Source: an uncultured Capnocytophaga sp.
Lineage (GTDB): Bacteria; Bacteroidota; Bacteroidia; Flavobacteriales; Flavobacteriaceae
Direction: 5' to 3'
DNA length: 5,474 bases
NCBI GenBank assembly: GCA_915070235.1
Contig: CAJZFM010000159.1
Span: 1 to 5,474, forward strand
Shown here: one piece after another, positions 1-5,474 of the stretch
How positions within the stretch are numbered: the first letter of the stretch is position 1
How the letters are laid out: every line of letters starts with the position of its first letter
Notes under the pieces: generated by a model
The model's database searches: none
What the model was told of the DNA's origin: nothing
Seen by the model: only the letters and a program-made list of their open reading frames with translations
Translations under genes and position numbers: made by a program

Positions 1-1365
1 TTGCCCTTCTTTAATCTGAAAAGAAGCATATTTCAACATCCATTGTAAGGGAAGATAAGAATATTCCCCTCTTACTTCACGCCTCCCCCAAAAAGTAGTT
101 TCCCCCCAAATAATATTTCCAAAACATCTTTCTCTAACATCCTTTATTTTTAGTTCTTCAGGTCTGTACCATCCTGTTTGTACCAGTTCTTTTTGAAGTT
201 TTTCTATTTTTTCACTATCCTTATATTCCAACAAAACTTCTTCAATCGCCTTTACATCACATTCATAGCTTCCTCCTACATCGGAGTGCGCTCCTGGTAG
301 GTTCTTTTCAATCCCTAAAAATGGCGCTAATCGTGTAAGAGAGAAGTACTTACGTATATCATCTAAGGCTGTGAAATGCACTACAAGCCTTGGCTTACCT
401 ATATCATTGAGACGTAATAAATGTATATATTTTTCGTATTTAGTAGAGAGAGTATCAACCATTATCCTATTGGTTGCAAAGCTCCAAGAGTAGGGATTGA
501 AAGAAGCTACAGTATCATATAGCCCTACAAAACGAATATTGATAGTGATATTCTTTGCAAAAGAGGCAAGCATCTTCTCCTTTTTCATAGCTATTATCAT
601 CTCACTTTCTGGGACTTCTACCATATTATCAAGAGAATCAGTACTTGTAGCCTGTGTTTTCTTCTCCAAATGTTTGTTATGAGATACCTGAAACAGAAAA
701 TGACGTGCCGCTGCCGCTCCTCTACTAAAACCAAAAACATCCAATGTAAGTGAGAGTTTTTGAATTTCATCTCCTTTCTTCCCTTTTTTTCTCTTTTTAT
801 CATATTGATCCTTTATCTTTTTGACTAATTCCTCACTTCCTTTCTTAACTTTTTCCAGAATCCCTGTTTCTCCATCGGCATAAGATATACCTCGAGAAGA
901 GTTGTCATCCTTAAGATCTTTTGTACCCACCCCTTCTATATAGATTGCGTAATCCTTCCTATTAGCATTCAGATACATTCTGGCAACATTGGTATGATCA
1001 TTTCCATAACTCACATTCCCTGCTCCATAACTTTTATAGCCTTTACTAAGTTGGTCTAAGGTATATTTATGAGGTGCCTCTGTTGATTCCATATTGGGTG
1101 ATAGGGTAGGCATTTGTTGAGGAAGAATGTATTTAATAAACCCTCCTTCCTGTTGGGGATAATCTCTTTCAATACGTTCTAACTCTTCTTTTGCTCGCTT
1201 ACTGAGCTTACCTTTTTCTATCTTCTTATAGGTCATATATTTACGTGCGTCTGTATTATACAGATTATTAGCCGTTCCATCAAAAAAGAGTCCAAACTCC
1301 ATAGACAACACACCATCATTCTCTTCCTTATAACTCCCTGAATTATATACAAATGTCTTTCCCAT
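1..1365 (-). CDS. Tle1-like (DUF2235-type) phospholipase, candidate type VI effector, 3' end missing
   Basis: This open frame covers 455 codons without a stop and continues past the left edge, so the C-terminus is missing. The start is the ATG at 1365, 14 bases after the lipoprotein stop; no Shine-Dalgarno is visible, as is usual in Bacteroidota. The Tle1/DUF2235 alpha/beta-hydrolase motifs appear in order: FFDGTANN (27-34), TNVARMY followed by EGVGT (125-148), the nucleophile motif GFSRGAAAAR with Ser214, GLYDTVAS with Asp284, and LPGAHSDVGGSY with His360. The family's Ser-Asp-His triad is therefore apparently intact. In characterised Tle1 proteins this domain has phospholipase A activity and is delivered by type VI secretion into the periplasm of rival cells. 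No signal peptide is visible, which fits such delivery. A lysine-rich stretch at 171-199 precedes the nucleophile motif. Hydrolase family is confident; the effector role is inferred. It could instead be a housekeeping DUF2235 hydrolase. No PAAR, VgrG or Hcp part is seen in the available sequence. Confidence 0.88.
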   Translation of the reverse strand, partial: MGKTFVYNSGSYKEENDGVLSMEFGLFFDGTANNLYNTDARKYMTYKKIEKGKLSKRAKEELERIERDYPQQEGGFIKYILPQQMPTLSPNMESTEAPHKYTLDQLSKGYKSYGAGNVSYGNDHTNVARMYLNANRKDYAIYIEGVGTKDLKDDNSSRGISYADGETGILEKVKKGSEELVKKIKDQYDKKRKKGKKGDEIQKLSLTLDVFGFSRGAAAARHFLFQVSHNKHLEKKTQATSTDSLDNMVEVPESEMIIAMKKEKMLASFAKNITINIRFVGLYDTVASFNPYSWSFATNRIMVDTLSTKYEKYIHLLRLNDIGKPRLVVHFTALDDIRKYFSLTRLAPFLGIEKNLPGAHSDVGGSYECDVKAIEEVLLEYKDSEKIEKLQKELVQTGWYRPEELKIKDVRERCFGNIIWGETTFWGRREVRGEYSYLPLQWMLKYASFQIKEGQ

Positions 1366-1379
1366 AATTTCTATTTTAA

Positions 1380-2603
1380 TTATTCCTCTCCATCGTTATA
1401 GATGAAAAATCTTCCATTACAAATCCATTCCTTCCGATCCCCTACTTTGAGGTAGCAAAAGAAATCTGTCTTGGATTGATTGACCCCTAATACCAATTCC
1501 CCCTCCTGATCTTCTTGTCCCTCAAAGGCTTTGGTAAAAACATCCATCACTTCTTTTACATTGAAGTCAATCCCTGCCTTATAAATAGTCCCTTCTTCAT
1601 CATACCACTTAATATAGACAAATTGTGGTATAGATCTTTCGGTCAGATAGGTATAGCGAAATTTTTCAGGAATCTTATATTTTTCTATTTGGTTCTCCCT
1701 CCATACACGTTCGCCAAAGAGTTCCTCCATCTCTCGGTTAAGACCTAAGTAAAAATAGGAATGAATATACTTAGTCTTATCCCTTGTAAGCAAAGTCATC
1801 TTCCACTTATACCGCTTGCGATAACTGTCCCAAAGTCCATAAGGAATCTTAAAAAGATCCTCTTTGGAAAGAAGGGTATCAGTTACAGGGGTGGCACATT
1901 CTCTATATTCCATAAGTATCCGCTCTTTGGGCATTGCCCATTTTATCTCATAGTCTCGATCCTCTATAGTATGCTCCCGCATAATGATATCTCCTACTGA
2001 GGCTTTCTCATTATGAGCATCTGCCTCGATCTGAGTTACAAAATGAATGTCTCTTGTTTTTTTAGCCTGATAGCGACCTACTTCTTCGGTTCTACTAAAG
2101 TGATGTAACCACACGATCACCACTCCCCCTGGTGCCAAGCCTACTGAGATATTATATTCCTCTATATCAGGAGAAGTGTCTTCTTTATTTTCTGATAACA
2201 CATATACTTTCTCCTGTAAAAGTTGTGCTATCTTAACCGAGTCCAAAGGCTGGTGTTCTAACAAGTACTCGCACCCCTCCACATAGGAAAACCAAGAGAC
2301 ATCCAAGTGGGTAGGTACTCCTTTAGCTACTTCTCGCTCTGCGGAGGCAGCCAATCCACCCACACCTGCATCTATAGCAAAATGTGGAAAGGGTTCTTCT
2401 CTTTGAAAAACGGAAGATCTACTGGTTCCAAATCGGCTAACATCTTCTTTGTTATATACAAAGCCTCGGCGGGTGAGTACAGGATAACCTGACACTGCCT
2501 TAACTTCCGCTATCCAATGGTATTTCTTATTCATATCTTTACATGAGGTTAGTGATAACAATAGAATAAATACGGTGATGATACTTTTTAATTCCATTTT
2601 CAT
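1380..2603 (-). CDS. DUF2931-like lipoprotein, candidate immunity protein for the adjacent hydrolase
   Basis: The 407-residue product begins with a short charged N-terminus, a hydrophobic segment (about 8-18) and the lipobox LTSC with Cys21, so it should be a lipoprotein of the cell envelope. After the Cys comes KDMN, only a weak match to the acidic surface-export signal of Capnocytophaga and Bacteroides lipoproteins, so a periplasm-facing location is at least as likely. DUF2931 character is read by eye from KKYHWIAEV (26-34), SWFSYVEG (103-110) and GLAPGGVVIVWL (155-166); no profile search was possible. The second half seems to repeat these landmarks: KRYKW (263-267), IKWYDEEG (331-338) and LVLGVN (370-375). 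ATG at 2603 is used; Met3 is an equally plausible start. The gene lies 44 bases after pyrC and 14 before the Tle1-like gene. Immunity proteins of Tle phospholipases are often envelope lipoproteins, so an immunity role is inferred. No enzymatic motif is seen. The lipoprotein call is strong, DUF2931 moderate, immunity tentative. Confidence 0.85.
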   Translation of the reverse strand: MKMELKSIITVFILLLSLTSCKDMNKKYHWIAEVKAVSGYPVLTRRGFVYNKEDVSRFGTSRSSVFQREEPFPHFAIDAGVGGLAASAEREVAKGVPTHLDVSWFSYVEGCEYLLEHQPLDSVKIAQLLQEKVYVLSENKEDTSPDIEEYNISVGLAPGGVVIVWLHHFSRTEEVGRYQAKKTRDIHFVTQIEADAHNEKASVGDIIMREHTIEDRDYEIKWAMPKERILMEYRECATPVTDTLLSKEDLFKIPYGLWDSYRKRYKWKMTLLTRDKTKYIHSYFYLGLNREMEELFGERVWRENQIEKYKIPEKFRYTYLTERSIPQFVYIKWYDEEGTIYKAGIDFNVKEVMDVFTKAFEGQEDQEGELVLGVNQSKTDFFCYLKVGDRKEWICNGRFFIYNDGEE

Positions 2604-2623
2604 GTTAGATATAGTTTTTTAGC

Positions 2624-2660
2624 TACAACTCTTCATTCCTTTATCTCTTACAACTCATCA
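2624..2660. repeat. 12-bp direct repeat across the pyrC stop codon
   Basis: TACAACTCTTCA (2624-2635) and TACAACTCATCA (2649-2660) match at 11 of 12 positions with a 13-base spacer. The second copy contains the last codons of pyrC, and its first two bases belong to the stop codon; the first copy lies in the gap before the lipoprotein gene. On the minus strand the gap copy reads like a duplicate of the pyrC end. It may be a small local duplication or chance. Confidence 0.45.
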
Positions 2661-3988
2661 AACAGCACTCTTTTTCCCTTTTCTTGGGATAAAATAGTAC
2701 CCTTATCATATACTAAATGACCATTGACAAAAGTATAAGCCACTTTATAGTCAAAGGTAGTGCCTTCCAATGGTGACCAACCACACTTATAGAGAATATT
2801 CTCCTTTGAGACTTGCCAAGGGCTATGCTTCGCTACACAAGCTATATCGGCATAATAGCCCTCACGGAGGTAACCCCTATTTTGTATTCTAAAGAGAATA
2901 GCAGGGTTATGGCACATCTTCTCCACCAATCGCTCTATAGGAAGACCTCTCTGCTGGAACATGGTCAGGGCTGCTACCAAGGCATGCTGTACTAAGGGTG
3001 CCCCTGATGGGATTTTTTGATATTCCTTCGCTGCTTTTTCCTCCAAGGTATGGGGGGCATGGTCAGTGGCTATCACATCTATACGATTGTCCAAAAGTGC
3101 CTGCCAAATAGCCTCTCGGTCTTCCAAGGTCTTGACCGCAGGATTCCACTTAATCAATACGCCCTTTTGGTCATAATCTTGGTCAGTAAACCAAAGGTGA
3201 TGGATACAAGCCTCCGCGGTAATCTTCTTCTGGTCAAGTGGCAAGCTGTTGTCCAAGAGTTCTGTTTCCTTGGCAGTGGATAGGTGGAAAACGTGGAAGC
3301 GTGCGCCCGTTTGCTTAGCTAAAGCAATCGCTCGTGAAGAAGAGAGATAGCAAGCCTCTGCACTGCGAATCAGTGGGTGACACTTTACGGGGATTTCTGC
3401 TCCATAGAGAGAGAGGTAATGCTCCAAGTTGCGGCGGATCGTTTGTTCGTCCTCACAATGTGCGGCAATAAGGGTAGATACATTCCTGAATATCGTCTCT
3501 ATCGTCTTCTCGTTATCCACCAGCATATTCCCTGTGGAAGAGCCTAAGAAGAGCTTCACCCCCGCGGTATTCTTGGGGTTGATACGCTTAAGTTCCTCTA
3601 TATTGTCATTGGTACCCCCAAGCAAGAAAGAAAAATTGGCCAATGAGGTACGCGCTGCTGTGGCAAACTTGTCCTCAAGGGCTGCAATGGTCGTAGTCTG
3701 AGGAATGGTATTGGGCTGGTCAAAGAAAGTAGTAGTACCCCCCGCCACTGCGGCAGCACTTTCTGTAGCGATGGTCGCCTTATGGGTAAGACCAGGTTCG
3801 CGGAAATGCACTTGGTCGTCAATCACCCCTGGGAGTACCAGCATACCCTCCAGGTCAATTACCTTTTGGGCTTCTTTGGCCGAGATATCCGAGGCTATCT
3901 TAGCAATGCGTTCATTCTCAATAAGTAAGTCGGCTTCTTGGATACGATGATCCGAGATTAGTTTGCCGTTTTTTAGAAGTGTTTTCAT
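2648..3988 (-). CDS. pyrC: dihydroorotase (pyrimidine biosynthesis)
   Basis: This 446-residue amidohydrolase is predicted to interconvert N-carbamoyl-aspartate and dihydroorotate, the third step of cytoplasmic UMP synthesis. Visible signatures are PGVIDDQVHFREPG (53-66), GVKLFLGSSTGNM (143-155) with Lys145 as the likely carboxylated lysine, AAHCEDE with His177, FHVFHLST with His235, and IATDHAPH (306-313) with Asp309. The C-terminal part closes the amidohydrolase beta-sandwich (GYYADIACV, VAYTFVNGHLVYDKG). Length is typical. The usual metal motif HxH reads QxH here, with Gln59 and His61. I recall the same change in Porphyromonas gingivalis dihydroorotase, so it is probably a lineage trait. 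The start at ATG 3988 gives MKTLLKNGKL, the normal beginning of this family; an in-frame GTG at 3997 would add three residues and is less likely. No other pyr genes are nearby. Allantoinase or hydantoinase are less likely because of the HFREPG and ATDHAPH pattern. Confidence 0.95.
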   Translation of the reverse strand: MKTLLKNGKLISDHRIQEADLLIENERIAKIASDISAKEAQKVIDLEGMLVLPGVIDDQVHFREPGLTHKATIATESAAAVAGGTTTFFDQPNTIPQTTTIAALEDKFATAARTSLANFSFLLGGTNDNIEELKRINPKNTAGVKLFLGSSTGNMLVDNEKTIETIFRNVSTLIAAHCEDEQTIRRNLEHYLSLYGAEIPVKCHPLIRSAEACYLSSSRAIALAKQTGARFHVFHLSTAKETELLDNSLPLDQKKITAEACIHHLWFTDQDYDQKGVLIKWNPAVKTLEDREAIWQALLDNRIDVIATDHAPHTLEEKAAKEYQKIPSGAPLVQHALVAALTMFQQRGLPIERLVEKMCHNPAILFRIQNRGYLREGYYADIACVAKHSPWQVSKENILYKCGWSPLEGTTFDYKVAYTFVNGHLVYDKGTILSQEKGKRVLFDEL

Positions 3989-4032
3989 AATTATCACGAT
4001 TTCAGTCGCTATAGAGCAAGATAACGACGATG

Positions 4033-4040
4033 CAAAGATA
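4033..4040 (-). promoter_or_regulatory. pyrC promoter, Bacteroidota -7 element
   Basis: Read on the minus strand this is TATCTTTG, an exact match to the Bacteroidota sigma-A -7 consensus TAnnTTTG. It lies 44 bases upstream of the pyrC ATG, giving a leader of roughly 40 nucleotides. No clear TTG is found at the usual -33 position (about 4058-4066), where the 14-bp tandem repeat gives the T-rich run CACTTTTCA instead. The -7 call is good; the -33 element is weak or absent. The lipoprotein and Tle1-like genes may also depend on this promoter. Confidence 0.7.
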
Positions 4041-4047
4041 CATAATT

Positions 4048-4075
4048 AAGTGAAAAATGAAAAGTGAAAAATGAA
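4048..4075. repeat. two perfect tandem copies of a 14-bp unit
   Basis: AAGTGAAAAATGAA occurs at 4048-4061 and again at 4062-4075 without mismatch, followed by more A. It lies between the two divergent -7 elements, overlapping the expected -33 region of the pyrC promoter. It may be simple slippage in A-rich spacer DNA, a mobile intergenic repeat, or a regulatory site. No function can be read from it. Confidence 0.8.
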
Positions 4076-4108
4076 AAAAGTAGGCGCTAAAAAATTAAGC
4101 TTTTATCA

Positions 4109-4139
4109 TTGTTATTCATCATTATTTTTCGTACATTTG
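4109..4139 (+). promoter_or_regulatory. promoter of the HD-domain gene
   Basis: TTG at 4109-4111 and TACATTTG at 4132-4139 are separated by 20 bases, matching both the -33 (TTG) and -7 (TAnnTTTG) elements of the Bacteroidota sigma-A promoter and their spacing. Transcription would start near 4144-4146, leaving only about 10-12 nucleotides before the ATG at 4156. The transcript would be almost leaderless, and the leader has no Shine-Dalgarno sequence. Confidence 0.82.
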
Positions 4140-4155
4140 CGGCAAAAGACAAGTT

Positions 4156-5376
4156 ATGAAACCGCGTAATAAGCTCAAAATAGTAAATGATCCCGTATAT
4201 GGGTTTATCCATATCCCGAATGCTTTTATCCTTGACCTGATAGAACACCCTTATTTTCAGCGGCTTTGCCGTATCTCACAAATGGGTCTCTCCTACTTAG
4301 TCTATCCTGGAGCAAGGCATACGCGCTTTCATCATGCCTTGGGCTGTATGTTCCTCATGCAACAGGCCATACAGACCCTCCGCTACAAGCATATAGAGAT
4401 TACCCCTGAGGAGGAAGAGGCCTTGTATATCGCTATCTTACTGCACGATATAGGGCACGGCCCTTTCTCTCATGCTATGGAACATAGTATTGTGGAGGGT
4501 ATCTCCCACGAGGAAATCTCCTTGGCCTTTATGCAGGCACTCAATGAGCAGTTTGAGGGACGACTTAGTTTAGCTATAGAAATCTTCCAAAAGAAATACA
4601 AGAAACAGTTCATGAACCAACTCATCTCCAGCCAGTTGGATATGGACAGACTGGACTACCTTAAGCGTGATAGCTTCTATTCGGGGGTGAGTGAAGGCAA
4701 TATCAACTCCCAGCGTATCATCGCTATGCTCACTGTGAAGGACGATACCCTGATTGTGGAGGAAAAGGGAATCTACTCCATAGAGGAGTTCTTGGTGGCA
4801 CGCCGACTGATGTATTGGCAGGTCTATCTGCATAAGACAAGTATAGGAGCGGAGTTTGTCTTGGTCAAGCTCTTGGCAAGGGTCAAAGAACTTACCCATC
4901 AGGGGAAAAAGCTCCCTATGACCACCGCCTTGCGCTTTTTTGTAGAAAACCATATCACCAAAGAGACTTTTGACAGTCATGCCTTAGAACTCTTTGCCCA
5001 GTTGGACGATTATGACATCATCTCAGGCCTTAAGGAATGGCAACATGGGGAGGATTGGGTCTTGGCCAAGCTCAGCCAGATGATTCTCAACCGTGATCTG
5101 CTCCGCGTAAGGCTCTACAAAAGCCCTATAGAGAAAGAAAAAGTACAGGAACTCCTTAGAGAAGCTGCCGAGCAATTGCAAATCCCTGAGGAGCTGGCAA
5201 CTTATTTTGTCTTTACGGGAGAGATTTCCAACACTGCCTACCGCAAGGACGAACAGAATATCCTTATCTATACCAAAAACAATAAGATCATAGATGTTAC
5301 CAAGGCCTCCGACCAAATGAACTTAGATGCGCTGGCCACTAAGGTAACCAAGTACTACCTATGCTCTCTTAAATAA
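4156..5376 (+). CDS. HD-domain phosphohydrolase, YdhJ/SAMHD1-like (COG1078 type)
   Basis: The 406-residue protein shows the metal-dependent HD phosphohydrolase pattern. The N-terminal DPVYGFIHIP (12-21) and QRLCRISQMG (35-44) are typical of the dGTPase/SAMHD1-related group. GARHTRFHHALG (52-63) supplies His60, with Arg57 matching the conserved arginine before it. LLHDIGHGPFSHAMEH (95-110) supplies His97-Asp98, and SQLDMDRLDYLKRDSF (159-174) supplies Asp164, the equivalent of the last metal ligand in SAMHD1. All four expected metal ligands are present. The fold is predicted to hydrolyse (deoxy)nucleoside triphosphates or another phosphorylated nucleotide in the cytoplasm; the substrate cannot be read from sequence. 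The C-terminal half (about 200-406) is the helical region usual for the family. No membrane segment or signal peptide is present. The gene is divergent from pyrC, has its own strong promoter, and its stop codon is the first base triplet of a long hairpin. In many Bacteroidota I recall lpxD and other lipid A genes following this gene; they would lie outside the window. Confidence 0.93.
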   Translation: MKPRNKLKIVNDPVYGFIHIPNAFILDLIEHPYFQRLCRISQMGLSYLVYPGARHTRFHHALGCMFLMQQAIQTLRYKHIEITPEEEEALYIAILLHDIGHGPFSHAMEHSIVEGISHEEISLAFMQALNEQFEGRLSLAIEIFQKKYKKQFMNQLISSQLDMDRLDYLKRDSFYSGVSEGNINSQRIIAMLTVKDDTLIVEEKGIYSIEEFLVARRLMYWQVYLHKTSIGAEFVLVKLLARVKELTHQGKKLPMTTALRFFVENHITKETFDSHALELFAQLDDYDIISGLKEWQHGEDWVLAKLSQMILNRDLLRVRLYKSPIEKEKVQELLREAAEQLQIPEELATYFVFTGEISNTAYRKDEQNILIYTKNNKIIDVTKASDQMNLDALATKVTKYYLCSLK

Positions 5377-5464
5377 TGATTAATGCCAACAATGATTAAT
5401 GATTAATTCATGAAATCTGAACGCCAAAAAAAATTAATCATTAATCATTAATCATTAATCATTA
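5374..5464. terminator. long interrupted AT-rich hairpin after the HD gene, possible terminator
   Basis: Two perfect stems nest in one inverted repeat. The inner stem pairs 5391-5408 with 5432-5449 (18 bp) around a 23-base loop. The outer stem pairs 5374-5385 with 5453-5464 (12 bp), after an internal loop of 5 bases (CCAAC) on the left and 3 (AAT) on the right. The left arm begins with the TAA stop codon of the HD gene. A T-rich tract (ATTTTGTATTT) follows. Each stem has only two G-C pairs, so it is unlike a classical GC-rich intrinsic terminator. It may end transcription, protect the mRNA 3' end, or be a neutral repeat. The structure is certain; the function is a guess. Confidence 0.6.
5433..5460. 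repeat. four perfect tandem copies of ATTAATC
   Basis: The 7-bp unit ATTAATC is repeated four times without a mismatch, followed by a partial ATTATT. The same unit in the opposite orientation (GATTAAT) occurs at 5378-5384, 5394-5400 and 5401-5407, which creates the surrounding hairpin. Copy number is likely to vary between strains by slippage. There are no spacers, so this is not a CRISPR array. Confidence 0.9.
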
Positions 5465-5474
5465 TTTTGTATTT

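Noticed and set aside
618..803. 61-codon minus-strand frame that could be reached by -1 slippage on the A-run of the hydrolase gene
   Set aside because: The main frame continues through the whole region with all catalytic motifs after this point, so a programmed frameshift is not needed, and the alternative peptide has no recognisable features.
2604..2647. Possible terminator or separate promoter between pyrC and the lipoprotein gene
   Set aside because: Only a trivial TAG...CTA pairing is present, with no stable stem followed by a T-run, and no TAnnTTTG element is found here or in the last part of pyrC.
3429..3950. Two plus-strand frames of 80-90 codons opposite pyrC
   Set aside because: They are antisense shadows of a well-conserved gene, with no plausible promoter or family resemblance.
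3989..3997. GTG at 3997 as start of dihydroorotase, adding three residues
   Set aside because: ATG at 3988 gives the usual MKTLLKNGKL beginning, and neither start has a ribosome binding site that would favour the longer form.
4570..4980. 136-codon open frame on the minus strand inside the HD gene
   Set aside because: It lies wholly antisense to a gene with clear catalytic motifs, resembles no family I know, and has no promoter match that I noticed.
5433..5460. Tandem heptads considered as a CRISPR array
   Set aside because: The units are 7 bp and directly adjacent, without spacers; no cas genes are visible.
5461..5474. TATTTTG and the terminal TATTT as a -7 promoter element for a following gene
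   Set aside because: The first is one base short of TAnnTTTG and the second is cut by the window edge, so neither can be supported.

Overview
The window looks like chromosomal DNA from a Bacteroidota bacterium, most likely of the Flavobacteriia and possibly Capnocytophaga or a near relative (genus is a low-confidence guess). Three things point this way. Both divergent promoters in the 3989-4155 gap carry the Bacteroidota -7 element TAnnTTTG. The genes lack Shine-Dalgarno sequences. The dihydroorotase is of the variant type I associate with this phylum, with DDQVHFREPG at the metal-binding motif.

Layout. Positions 1-1365 (minus) hold a gene that runs off the left edge. It encodes a Tle1-like (DUF2235-type) alpha/beta-hydrolase, the fold of type VI secretion phospholipase effectors. 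Positions 1380-2603 (minus) encode a 407-residue lipoprotein with DUF2931 character, ending 14 bases before the hydrolase start. Positions 2648-3988 (minus) encode dihydroorotase (pyrC), ending 44 bases before the lipoprotein start. A 167-base intergenic region then carries back-to-back promoters and a perfect 14-bp tandem repeat. Positions 4156-5376 (plus) encode an HD-domain phosphohydrolase of the YdhJ/SAMHD1-like group. From its stop codon to almost the right edge lies a long AT-rich interrupted hairpin built from a 7-bp repeat.

How the parts relate. pyrC (pyrimidine synthesis) and the HD protein (probable nucleotide phosphohydrolase) look like core genes transcribed divergently. The lipoprotein and hydrolase genes downstream of pyrC are more AT-rich and look accessory. 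Their order, close spacing and predicted locations (a lipid-anchored envelope protein and a phospholipase-like enzyme with no signal peptide) fit an effector-immunity pair, with the lipoprotein as candidate immunity protein. No terminator or good promoter is visible between pyrC and this pair, so read-through from the pyrC promoter is possible. No secretion-system structural genes, RNA genes, insertion sequences or CRISPR arrays are visible. The most interesting unit is the Tle1-like/DUF2931 pair, whose lipoprotein also appears to contain two related halves.
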